DNA from: Streptomyces zagrosensis
GTDB taxonomy: Bacteria > Actinomycetota > Actinomycetes > Streptomycetales > Streptomycetaceae
Reading direction: 5' to 3'
DNA length: 64,000 bases
NCBI RefSeq assembly: GCF_014203645.1
Contig: NZ_JACHJL010000010.1
Span: forward strand, 274,714-338,713
Of this stretch, positions 34,545-42,079 are shown in pieces. The position numbers and the translations under genes are program-made. Below the pieces are notes generated by a model. The model was not told the origin of the DNA. It did not search any database and saw nothing but the letters and a program-made list of their open reading frames with translations. Position 1 is the stretch's first letter. Every line of letters starts with the position of its first letter.

Positions 34545-37049
34545 ATGCACCGGACTCTCGGTATCGACCTCGGCACCACCAACTCCGTCACGGCCTGGCT
34601 GCACGACGGCGTCCCCGCCGTCCTGCCCAACCGGCACGGTGATCCGGCCACCCCGTCCGCCCTTGGAATCGACTCCCGAGGCGCCTTGCTGGTGGGACAG
34701 GAGGCCCTCAACTGGCGTGCGGGGGACCCGCGTTCCGTCATTACCGAGGTCAAGCGGCTGATCGGGCGGCGCTGGGACGACGACCTCGTACAACAAGCGC
34801 TCGTCACGCGTCCGGGCGACGCGCCGCCGGTGCGGGCCGGAGCCGACGGCTCGGTGGAGATCCGGCTCGGCGAGCACTACCTCTCCCCCGTGCAGGTCTC
34901 CGCCATCCTGCTGCGACGACTCAAGAAGGATGCCGAGGACTCGGCGGGAGTGCCGTTCCAGCGTGCGGTGATCACAGTGCCGGCGTACTTCGCCGAGCCG
35001 CAGACCCATGCGGTGCGGGAAGCCGGGCGGCTGGCCGGTTTCCACGTAGCGCGGATCGTGGAGGAACCAACCGCCGCCGCACACGCCTTCGGTATCAGGT
35101 CGGGCGAGAACGGGACCCCGGACTACGCCACCTTGCTCGTCTTCGACCTGGGCGGCGGCACCTTCGACGTATCCCTGCTGACGATCGGCCCCGGCTACTT
35201 CTCGGTGGACAAGCTGGGCGGGGACAATCTCCTCGGCGGTGCGGACTTCGACGCACTGCTGGACTCCTACCTTCGTGCGCGGCTCGACGGGCGCGATCAC
35301 AGCGGCGAAGGTGACTCCTCCCGCATCCGGGCCGCCGCCGAGCGCGTGAAGGTCGAACTGTCCGCGCAGGACGCCTACGACGTGACGCTCGCACCGCTCG
35401 GTACCCAGGGCGGATCCTGGTCAGGGACGGTACGGCGCACCGACTTCGAGGAGCTCCTCACCGAGCACCTGAGCAGGATGCGGGACACGGTCGGGTCGGT
35501 GCTGACGGACAGCGGCTCGCTGCCCGAGGACATCCAGCGAGTCCTCCTGGTCGGCGGCTCCACTCGCATCCCCGCCGTCCGGCGTGACCTTCAGACGCTC
35601 TTCGGTGAGGACACGGTCTCGGACGCGGTGGACCCCATGATGGCCGTCGCCCATGGGGCCGCCGTGGAGGCCGGTCTCCTCGACAGTCTCGACTGCCCTG
35701 CCGAGAGTTGCACGATCGATGGCATCCCCGTGGCCGAGGACGCCTGCCCGTCCTGTGACGCCCCGCTCCTCGGCGCCGCCATGGTGGACTGCCCGGGCTG
35801 CCACGTCCCCGCCGCCGAACTCACCACCGTCTGTCCCGTATGCACGACGGATCTGTCCGGGCTGCGGGCGGTCACCCCAGCGGCCGTCCGCACGGAGTGC
35901 CCGGAATGCGGTCGCGCGGACAATCCCGCCTCCGCGACCGTGTGCCTCGACTGCGACACGCCACTGGACGTGGGAGGACTGAAATGCCCCGGCTGCGCCA
36001 TGGTCAACGTCCCCGGTCTCAGCAACTGCTCGTTCTGCGGCGGCGACTTCGGCACCGCGCTTCCCCAGCAGGTCACGGCCCAGCACATCGGCCTTGAGCT
36101 GGACGACGGCGCCCTCAAGGTCCTCTTCCCCGGCGGCACCCACTACCCGACCGAATGGCACCGGATCGACGACCTCGCGGTACGCAGCGACAACGGCGCA
36201 TCCGTGCGCTTCCAACTCTGGGAAGGACCGCACCTGCGCTCGGCGCAGCGCAACGAGTTCTGCGGGAGCTTCGTTGACGAACGCACCGAGGGACTCCGCG
36301 GAGAGGTGCCGCTCACCGTTCAGGCGAGGCTCGATGCCGACCGGACCATCGCCTTGCAGTATCGCCTCGGCTCCGGCGACTGGCGAGGCGCGGAGCTCCG
36401 CCGCAGCTTGGTCTCCACAGGTGCAGGCAGGAAGGCAGCCGAACTCCACAACCGGTACGCGCGCTTCCTGGCCGACTTCAAGCACGGTCTGGCCACCGCC
36501 GAACTCGACGCCCTCACCGAGGCCCAGGCCGACTTGGCGGCGCTGGCCAAGGGAGAGACCGTGGGTCGTTCCCTGGACGGGCTCCTAAAATCCGCCCGTA
36601 CCACCTTGGACCTGTGCACACGGGCCCGAAGTGCCTACGCGCAGGCGAGCATCGCTCCTCGGAGCGGGCGCGGGCTGCTGCCGCCGCCGCTCCTGGAAGA
36701 ACTGCGGGAAGCCGCCGAAGCGGTCATGGACGCACGTAAGGCCATGGACCTCGACGCCATGCGGGCGAACACCGACCGCTTGGAGGACCTCTGGACCGGC
36801 ATCGATCCAGAGGTCCGGACCTCCCTCGTGACCATCCGGCTGGCCGAACAGAACGCCTACCCGGCGACCCTGCGAAAGGAGATCGTGACCGCCCGCGACG
36901 AGCTGCGCAGTGCGGTGGAACGTGGCGATCAGGCGGCTCAGGACGCACAGCTCGTGCGGCTCGTGGGCCTCGCCAAGGCAGGCAGCGGCCAGTTCGCGGA
37001 CGTGACCACCCCACCGTCTGTGGGAAGCGTGCTGCCGACGAAGCGGTGA
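34545..37049 (+). CDS. Hsp70-like chaperone with an internal zinc-ribbon array
   Basis: The 834-residue protein begins with a full Hsp70 ATPase domain (1-~380): LGIDLGTTNSVTAW (phosphate 1), VPAYFAEPQTHAVREAGRLAG, RIVEEPTAAAHAFG, LLVFDLGGGTFDVSLL (phosphate 2) and VLLVGGSTRIPAV (adenosine). Residues ~384-497 then hold eight CxxC-type pairs (CPAESC, CPSC, CPGC, CPVC, CPEC, CLDC, CPGC, CSFC), enough for about four zinc ribbons, where ordinary DnaK has its short linker. A beta-rich domain (~505-620, possibly a diverged substrate-binding domain) and a helical C-terminus follow. There is no EEVD-like end. The start at 34545 has AGGAAG 9 nt upstream; an ATG at 34521 is the alternative. It is the last gene of the GrpE-containing operon. 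Confidence 0.85.
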   Translation: MHRTLGIDLGTTNSVTAWLHDGVPAVLPNRHGDPATPSALGIDSRGALLVGQEALNWRAGDPRSVITEVKRLIGRRWDDDLVQQALVTRPGDAPPVRAGADGSVEIRLGEHYLSPVQVSAILLRRLKKDAEDSAGVPFQRAVITVPAYFAEPQTHAVREAGRLAGFHVARIVEEPTAAAHAFGIRSGENGTPDYATLLVFDLGGGTFDVSLLTIGPGYFSVDKLGGDNLLGGADFDALLDSYLRARLDGRDHSGEGDSSRIRAAAERVKVELSAQDAYDVTLAPLGTQGGSWSGTVRRTDFEELLTEHLSRMRDTVGSVLTDSGSLPEDIQRVLLVGGSTRIPAVRRDLQTLFGEDTVSDAVDPMMAVAHGAAVEAGLLDSLDCPAESCTIDGIPVAEDACPSCDAPLLGAAMVDCPGCHVPAAELTTVCPVCTTDLSGLRAVTPAAVRTECPECGRADNPASATVCLDCDTPLDVGGLKCPGCAMVNVPGLSNCSFCGGDFGTALPQQVTAQHIGLELDDGALKVLFPGGTHYPTEWHRIDDLAVRSDNGASVRFQLWEGPHLRSAQRNEFCGSFVDERTEGLRGEVPLTVQARLDADRTIALQYRLGSGDWRGAELRRSLVSTGAGRKAAELHNRYARFLADFKHGLATAELDALTEAQADLAALAKGETVGRSLDGLLKSARTTLDLCTRARSAYAQASIAPRSGRGLLPPPLLEELREAAEAVMDARKAMDLDAMRANTDRLEDLWTGIDPEVRTSLVTIRLAEQNAYPATLRKEIVTARDELRSAVERGDQAAQDAQLVRLVGLAKAGSGQFADVTTPPSVGSVLPTKR

Positions 37050-37116
37050 CGGCTCTCGAAAGCCGTTGTTCACCAACCCAGAGTCCATTGACGGTGTCAA
37101 CAGGCAGAGTAGAGGC

Positions 37117-37692
37117 ATGTCGCACCCCGAGTTCCTTCCCGGCACTCCTGAGTTGCGCATCAAGCTCCCCAAGGGCGGTGAGGCGCGCGGGCATCTGCTG
37201 GCCGAGTTCGGCGGCAACGGCACGCACAAGTTCCTGCTGCGGGAGGGCTGCCTGGTGGCCGCCGAGACCTGGCCCGGACTCGGCGACCACGCCCGCCGCA
37301 ACCGCGCGGATCTGCGCGCGAGCGGCGGCCTCGCCGACGTGACGGCCGACCCCAACCTGCCACCGGACCAACGACGGTTCAGGGCGACCCGGGACATCGA
37401 GTGCAACTCCCCCTCAGCCGCCGCCGCGCTCGTGTACGGCTACGATGCCTCCGGCCCGGAGTCGTGGCGCACCGCGGAGGGTCACCCGCTCGCTGACTAT
37501 CTCTCCACCGGTTGGCGTGCCTCGCGCAAGGCATGGCTGGTGCGCGGCTGTCCGCCCCGCGCGAGCGGAGGTGTTCCGCCGCGCTCGCTTTGTTCGGGAT
37601 TTCCCCACAAGTCCGCTCCGCGCGAGCGGAGGTGTTCCGGTCCCGCAGACACATGCGTGGCGAGACGATATGTCTGCTCCGCGCGAGCCTGA
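37117..37692 (+). CDS. DUF4357 protein running into the CRISPR array
   Basis: Residues ~10-130 match DUF4357: FLLREGCLVAAETWPGLGDHARRNRADL and RDIECNSPSAAAALVYGYDASGPESWRT, a block often found at the end of restriction or nuclease proteins. From about residue 145 the frame is translated CRISPR repeat and spacer (PPRASGGVPPRS), so the natural C-terminus has been lost or replaced. It lies 68 bp behind the Hsp70 gene on the same strand. Whether the chimeric protein is stable is unknown. Confidence 0.6.
   Translation: MSHPEFLPGTPELRIKLPKGGEARGHLLAEFGGNGTHKFLLREGCLVAAETWPGLGDHARRNRADLRASGGLADVTADPNLPPDQRRFRATRDIECNSPSAAAALVYGYDASGPESWRTAEGHPLADYLSTGWRASRKAWLVRGCPPRASGGVPPRSLCSGFPHKSAPRERRCSGPADTCVARRYVCSARA
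37550..37688 (+). CRISPR. Short type I-E-style CRISPR array without cas genes
   Basis: Two 29-bp repeats (37550-37578 and 37611-37639, differing at one base; consensus GTCCGCYCCGCGCGAGCGG then AGGTGTTCCG) are separated by a 32-bp spacer. A second 32-bp spacer (37640-37671) leads to a third repeat of which only the first 17 bp survive (37672-37688, one change). The GCGCGAGCGG-type stem and 29/32 geometry match actinobacterial subtype I-E arrays. No cas gene is in the window. Confidence 0.85.
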
Positions 37693-37699
37693 CGCCAGT

Positions 37700-38327
37700 C
37701 GCCTTCAGCGCTCGGCCTGGTCTGGCCAACGGTCTACCGGAGTTGCGCCCGGCGGAGCCCGGACCTGGTGTGGACCAGGCTCCATCGCATCCTTCTCGAC
37801 GAACTCGGCGCTCGCGGCGAGCTGAACTGGTCGCGGTCCGCCATCAAACCCGTCAGCCCTAGGGCCACAAATAGGGAGCCACTGACCGAACCGAATACGA
37901 CCGACCGCCGCAAGAACGGACCGAAATCCACCTGATCACGGACCGGAACGATCTGCCCTTGTCGCCGGGTATCCCCTGCGCCAACATGCACGACAGCCTC
38001 GGCCTGAAGCCACTGGTGCGCCGCACCCCGCCGATCCGTTCCCGACGCGACCCGCGTCGCCGCAGACCATCTAAGCCTCACGCCGACAAGGGATACGAGT
38101 ACGACCACCTGCGCCGATGGCTAGGCAGGCAGGGCATTCGCCACCGCACCGCCCGCAAAGGCATCAAATTCTCACAGCGGCTGGGCCGCCATCGCTAGAC
38201 CGAGAGAACAGTGTCCTGGCTGGCCGGATACCGTCGCCTGCACCCCCGCTACGAACGCAAGGCCGAGTTCCTCGCTTACGTTGGCATAGCCGCAGCCCTC
38301 AACAGCTACCGCAGACTCACCAACTGA
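37700..38327 (+). pseudogene. IS5-family transposase remnant next to the CRISPR array
   Basis: Pieces of a DDE transposase appear in several frames: VWTRLHRILLDELGARGELNW, the HLITDRNDLPLSPGI-type block, then GIPCANMHDSLGLKPLVR, HADKGYEYDHLRRWL, and after a stop at GRHR the final ERTVSWLAGYRRL...AALNSYRRLTN ending at 38327. Frameshifts and an in-frame TAG make it inactive. The block begins within ~15 bp of the broken CRISPR repeat. Confidence 0.75.
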
Positions 38328-38330
38328 AGC

Positions 38331-38690
38331 GACGTTTCAGCTTCTCCCTGTCGATCCAGTGGACGCCGTGCCGGATACCCCACGCCATGGCATCGCGGGG
38401 GAAACTCGTTGGTGACGACGACAGCATGATCGGCTTCGCTGACGTCCGACCGTCCCTTTCACGGCGTACATCACCGACGAGTCCGCCTGCCCGCCAACGG
38501 GGGTCTGCTTGGCCTGCACCACGATCCGGCCGCGCCACAGATGGTCACCGAAGACATCGACGGCCCGCTCGCCACCGCCGCCCACTCCCCGGGCCGACCC
38601 GCCGTCGCGAACCAGCAGATCCCGCAGGGCACACTCGAAGCGACGGTCATCCATGACCTCGAACTCCGCGAGCATGATCCGGAAAGTGGA
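38331..38690 (-). pseudogene. Mrr-like restriction endonuclease remnant
   Basis: On the minus strand FEVMDDRRFECALRDLLVRD, GGGGERAVDVFGD and GRIVVQAKQT match the PD-(D/E)xK core of Mrr_cat nucleases that cut modified DNA (acidic residue, then QxK). The frame breaks after AVKGTVG and resumes with RDAMAWGIRHGVHWIDREKL in another frame, the usual Mrr_cat ending. It is broken by at least one frameshift and ends at the transposase remnant. Confidence 0.65.
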
Positions 38691-38804
38691 CCTGCTGCTC
38701 GTCCTGCCTACGCCGAGCGTCTTGTGCCGCTCGCATCTCGATCTCTCCAAGGACCGCAACCAGGGTTTCTTCGACTGTCCGGGTCTTCCGATTTCGCCAG
38801 CGGC

Positions 38805-38857
38805 CAGGCCGGTCGGTCAGGCCGGTCGGTCGGTCAGGCCGGTCGGTCGGTCAGGCC
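38805..38857. repeat. GGTC/CAGGCC short tandem repeat
   Basis: Four CAGGCC blocks are separated by two or three GGTC units. It is noncoding, in the gap between the nuclease remnant and the terminator at 39034. Confidence 0.85.
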
Positions 38858-38946
38858 ATGAGCGAGCTTCGCGACAAGGCGACAGGAGCGGTCGGGAGCC
38901 GTGGACTGCGCCCGGCATACGCGCGTCCCGTCGGCATCCAGCACGA

Positions 38947-39023
38947 ATCCAGCACGGTACGGATATGAGGGGTGATGACAGGTGACGAGAGGTCAGAAAA
39001 GTCAGCACCTATCCAGCACGGTA
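38947..39023. repeat. 13-bp direct repeat near the right edge of the island
   Basis: ATCCAGCACGGTA occurs at 38947-38959 and 39011-39023, 64 bp apart, with a partial copy (ATCCAGCACG) just to the left. Such spaced repeats can be integrase arm sites; here that is only a suggestion. Confidence 0.6.
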
Positions 39024-39033
39024 AAAAATTAAT

Positions 39034-39059
39034 GGGCCCGACTCCGAAGAGTCGAGCCC
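39034..39059 (-). terminator. Intrinsic terminator on the minus strand
   Basis: GGGC and GCCC plus CGACTC and GAGTCG form an 11-bp stem with one mismatch and a CGAA loop. On the minus strand it is followed by a T-rich run (ATTAATTTTTTA), a classical rho-independent terminator and unusual in this GC-rich genome. It lies 210 bp after the NmrA-like gene. Confidence 0.75.
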
Positions 39060-39270
39060 CTCCTGACCTGCACGTTTGCCAGATCAGCGACGTGGCGATA
39101 TGTCACCCGCTACACATTGAAGGAGAACGCGACGACTTGGATGAGTGCTTGCGATGGGCCGGGCCCCGGGGCTGGCGCGCTGTCCATGGTCAGCATGTGC
39201 TTGCCGACTTGGTTGTGAACGAGGGCTTTCGTGCTGTGTCCGATCCTCATGTGTGCGGGTTGTGCGCGTC

Positions 39271-40098
39271 TCAGACGCGCCACTGGTCGGCGTGCTCGGC
39301 GATGAACTCCTTGATCGTGCGCGGCGAACGCCCCGTGACCTTCTCGACGGTGTCGCTAACCGCGGCGAACGTCCCGTCGTGCACCCGGCCGAACATGTCG
39401 CCGACGACCTCGGCCAGCCACGGATCGGCTCCGGTGAGGGTCTCCGACAGCGGCGGGATCACGGCGGTGACCTCGGCGCTGATCGCGGCGGAGATGTCCG
39501 CCGCGATGGCGATGGTGGTGACCGCCTCCGGGCCGGTCACGGTGTAGGCCTTGCCGTGGTGGGTGGCGGGGTCCACGATCGCCTGCACGGCGACGGCCGC
39601 GATGTCGCGGGTGTCGGCCCAGGCGATCGGCGCGCCGTCAGTGGACAGGCCGATCGTCCGCTCGAGGCGGATCGCGTTGAGGAAGTAGCGTGGATCGGTC
39701 AGCACCTGCTGAAACCACGACGGGCGGAGGATCGTCCAGAGGCTCGCGTTGCCGGTGACGGCGGCTTCGACCCGCCGCACCCAGCCGTCGGCAGCGACCC
39801 GCTCCGCGCCCTGCTCGGAGACGAGGACAACGTGAGCGCCCGGTGCGGCGGCGATGAGCTGCGTGATCAGCTCAGGGGCGTCCTGGACGTCCGGGCGTCC
39901 GAGGTAGATCGCATCCACCCCGTCCAGCGCCTTGTACCAGTTCGACTGGTCCCGCCAGTCGAAGGCGACCGTTGTCGGCTCCAGTGAGTTCTGCGAGGAC
40001 CCGCCGCGGACCTCGGTGTCACCGCGTTCGGCGAGTTGCGCCACCACTTCGCGGCCGGTCTTTCCGCGGGCTCCGGTGACAAAGACGGTTCGGGTCAT
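39271..40098 (-). CDS. NmrA/NAD(P)-binding atypical SDR
   Basis: The 275-residue protein starts with the Rossmann motif VFVTGARGKTGREVVAQL and continues with DAIYLGRPD, HVVLVSEQG and WTILRPSWFQQV, typical for NmrA-like NAD(P)H-binding proteins related to quinone oxidoreductase 2 (QorB). The stop codon lies in a small hairpin (7-bp stem, 39264-39280). It is the downstream neighbour of the oxidoreductase fusion on the same strand. Substrate unknown. Confidence 0.87.
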   Translation of the reverse strand: MTRTVFVTGARGKTGREVVAQLAERGDTEVRGGSSQNSLEPTTVAFDWRDQSNWYKALDGVDAIYLGRPDVQDAPELITQLIAAAPGAHVVLVSEQGAERVAADGWVRRVEAAVTGNASLWTILRPSWFQQVLTDPRYFLNAIRLERTIGLSTDGAPIAWADTRDIAAVAVQAIVDPATHHGKAYTVTGPEAVTTIAIAADISAAISAEVTAVIPPLSETLTGADPWLAEVVGDMFGRVHDGTFAAVSDTVEKVTGRSPRTIKEFIAEHADQWRV

Positions 40099-40250
40099 GT
40101 TGATCGGTCCTTCTCAAGCTGAATGGTTGATCGAAGATTCGCTTTGCGCGGGCATGGCGCCGGGTCACCGCGATGAGTTCGACTCGCGGGCAATCCGACG
40201 CCATGCCTCTGTGGCCTTGCCATGTCCTCTGGCGCGAGGGCTACTTGGCC

Positions 40251-40391
40251 TTAGGCCGCGACGGCAGTGGGCGATACCGCCTCGTCCACTCCTGCCAAGT
40301 GGGGCTCGGCGAGGGTGTCGTACACCAGATGAACGGTGGCGTCGGTGATGCCGCAGAACTCGGGGTGCGCGGAGACGACGAGTGCGTGCAT
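40251..40391 (-). CDS. Short ORF resembling a truncated flavodoxin-fold reductase
   Basis: A 46-residue ORF begins with MHALVVSAHPE, the N-terminus of NAD(P)H dehydrogenase (quinone)/Flavodoxin_2 proteins, which are normally about 200 residues. AAGGA lies 9 nt before the ATG. After about residue 12 the resemblance is lost. It lies 45 bp behind the oxidoreductase fusion. Probably a deletion remnant that may still be translated. Confidence 0.45.
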   Translation of the reverse strand: MHALVVSAHPEFCGITDATVHLVYDTLAEPHLAGVDEAVSPTAVAA

Positions 40392-40435
40392 GATCTGGTT
40401 TCCTTCGGATGGGAGATCGGTCAGCGAGGACGGTT

Positions 40436-41995
40436 CTACGCGAGGCGGACGAGCATCTTGCCGGTGTTGGCACCGCGCAGCAGGGCCAGGAAGGCGGCGG
40501 GCGCCTGGTCGATGCCTTCGATCACCGTCTCCTCGGTGTACAGGGAGCCGTCGGCGAGCCAGCTGATCGCCTGGGGGATGTACTCGCCGAACAGGTGGAG
40601 GTAGGAGGTGATGAGCATGCCGCGCAGGTTGAGTTCCTTGGTGTAGGCCTGGAAGAGGTTGCCGGGCCCGGGCACCGGCTCGTTGTAGCCGCTGATCGCG
40701 CCGACCAGCGCGATCCGTCCGCCAGGACGGGCCGCACCGATCGCCGCCTCCAGGTGCGAGCCGCCGACATTGTCGAGGTAGACGTCGATGCCCTCGGGAG
40801 CGGCTTCGGCGAGTTGCGCGGGCAGCGCCCCGGCCTTGTAGTCGATCGCCGCGTCGTAACCGAAGTCGGCGATGAGCCGCTTGCCCTTCTCCGGCCCGCC
40901 TGCCGAGCCGATCACCCGGCTCGCGCCGAGCTTGCGGGCGATCTGCCCGGCGATGCTGCCGACCGCCCCGGCCGCACCGGAGATGAAGACCACGTCGCCT
41001 TCCTTGACCGGGGCCACCTGGGTGAGCGCCGTGTAGGCGGTGAGGCCCGTCGTGCCCAGCGCTCCCAGGAAGGCCTGGGCGGGAACGAGCGTCGGGTCGA
41101 TGACCGTGGCGGCAGCGGCGTCCACCACCGCGTACTCCCGCCAGCCCAGGAAGTGGACGACCGTCGCACCGACCGGAATGTCCGCCGAGCGGGACTCGAC
41201 GACTTCACCGACCGCGCTGCCGTCCAGCGCCGCACCGAGCGGGAACGGCGGGATGTAGGACTCGACGTCGTCCATCCGGCCCCGCATGTACGGGTCCACC
41301 GAGAGCCAGGTGTTACGTACCAGGACCTGCCCTTCTCCCGGCTCCGGGATCGCGGTTTCGACCAGCTTGAAGTCAGACAGTGCGGGCTCTCCGGCGGGAC
41401 GGGAGACGAGGTGGATTTCGCGGTTCACGGACATGATTTCTTCCTCCTGAGTTCTGGCGCTCTTCAGCGCACGGGCCCACCAGACGAGTTGGTCGAGCAG
41501 GTTTCGAGCGGCCGTGCTGCAGCGCTCTGGTTCAAGGGGACGGCCGGCTTCGGTGAAGCAGCCGCGGTGGTCGTGGAAAATGACGGTGTCGCGGACGGTC
41601 ATCGCCTGCAGGTCGGCGAAGACCAAACGGAGTTGCTCGACCGCCCGCAGGCCGCCGGACTCGTCGCCGTAGGAGACGAAGGCGACCGGCTTGGCCTTCC
41701 ATTCGTCCCGATACCAGTCGATGGCGTTCTTCAGGGAGGCCGGGAAGCTGCGGTTGGGCGTCACGATGACGAAGGCGTCGGCCTCCGCCAGCCACGGCGC
41801 CAGATCTTGCACCGACTGCGGCACCCGGCCGCCGATCACAGGTAGTGCCTCCGGCAGGCAGGCCTCGGCCAAATCGATGATGTCGACCTCGATGTCATCG
41901 CGCTGACCGGCCTGGCCGGCGAACCACACGGCCGCGGTAGTGCCGACTCCGTCCTGCCCGATGATGATCGCTACCCGCAGGCTGTCCTTGCTCAT
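40436..41995 (-). CDS. FMN reductase fused to an NADP-dependent medium-chain oxidoreductase
   Basis: One open frame of 519 residues holds two enzymes. Residues 1-~180 are an NADPH-dependent FMN reductase of flavodoxin fold (VAIIIGQDGVGTTAAVWFAGQ, TPNRSFPASLKNAIDWYRDEW, VSYGDESGGLRAVEQLR). From residue 188 follows an MDR-type alkenal/quinone reductase-like protein (SVNREIHLVSRPAG, the glycine motif GAAGAVGSIAGQIARKLG, then DVYLDNVGGSHLEAA). The second half has its own ATG at 41434 with AGGAGG 8 nt upstream, but no stop separates the two. The start at 41995 has GAGGGGG upstream. It is divergent from the AfsR-like regulator. Two proteins, a fusion, or both may be made. Confidence 0.85.
   Translation of the reverse strand: MSKDSLRVAIIIGQDGVGTTAAVWFAGQAGQRDDIEVDIIDLAEACLPEALPVIGGRVPQSVQDLAPWLAEADAFVIVTPNRSFPASLKNAIDWYRDEWKAKPVAFVSYGDESGGLRAVEQLRLVFADLQAMTVRDTVIFHDHRGCFTEAGRPLEPERCSTAARNLLDQLVWWARALKSARTQEEEIMSVNREIHLVSRPAGEPALSDFKLVETAIPEPGEGQVLVRNTWLSVDPYMRGRMDDVESYIPPFPLGAALDGSAVGEVVESRSADIPVGATVVHFLGWREYAVVDAAAATVIDPTLVPAQAFLGALGTTGLTAYTALTQVAPVKEGDVVFISGAAGAVGSIAGQIARKLGASRVIGSAGGPEKGKRLIADFGYDAAIDYKAGALPAQLAEAAPEGIDVYLDNVGGSHLEAAIGAARPGGRIALVGAISGYNEPVPGPGNLFQAYTKELNLRGMLITSYLHLFGEYIPQAISWLADGSLYTEETVIEGIDQAPAAFLALLRGANTGKMLVRLA
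41443..41448 (-). promoter_or_regulatory. Internal Shine-Dalgarno for the second half of the fusion
   Basis: AGGAGG, 8 nt before the ATG at 41434, lies inside the open frame and is translated as part of the linker (TQEEEI). It suggests that the oxidoreductase is also made alone. Confidence 0.65.
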
Positions 41996-42079
41996 TTCCA
42001 ACCCCCTCTCGACCTCGTGGGCACCACTGTGCCGAGGACCGCGCACGATCCGCTGGGGGTATTCGCACGGTCCGATATC

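Noticed and set aside
31759..34545. CIRCE (GAGTGCTAA) or HAIR (CTTGAGT) heat-shock operators near the Hsp70 operon
   Set aside because: Neither inverted repeat was found. The operon shows only an ordinary promoter-like pair.
39034..39130. tRNA gene or attachment site near the terminator at 39 kb
   Set aside because: No cloverleaf or TTCRANY loop could be built, and no matching repeat was seen beside the integrase.
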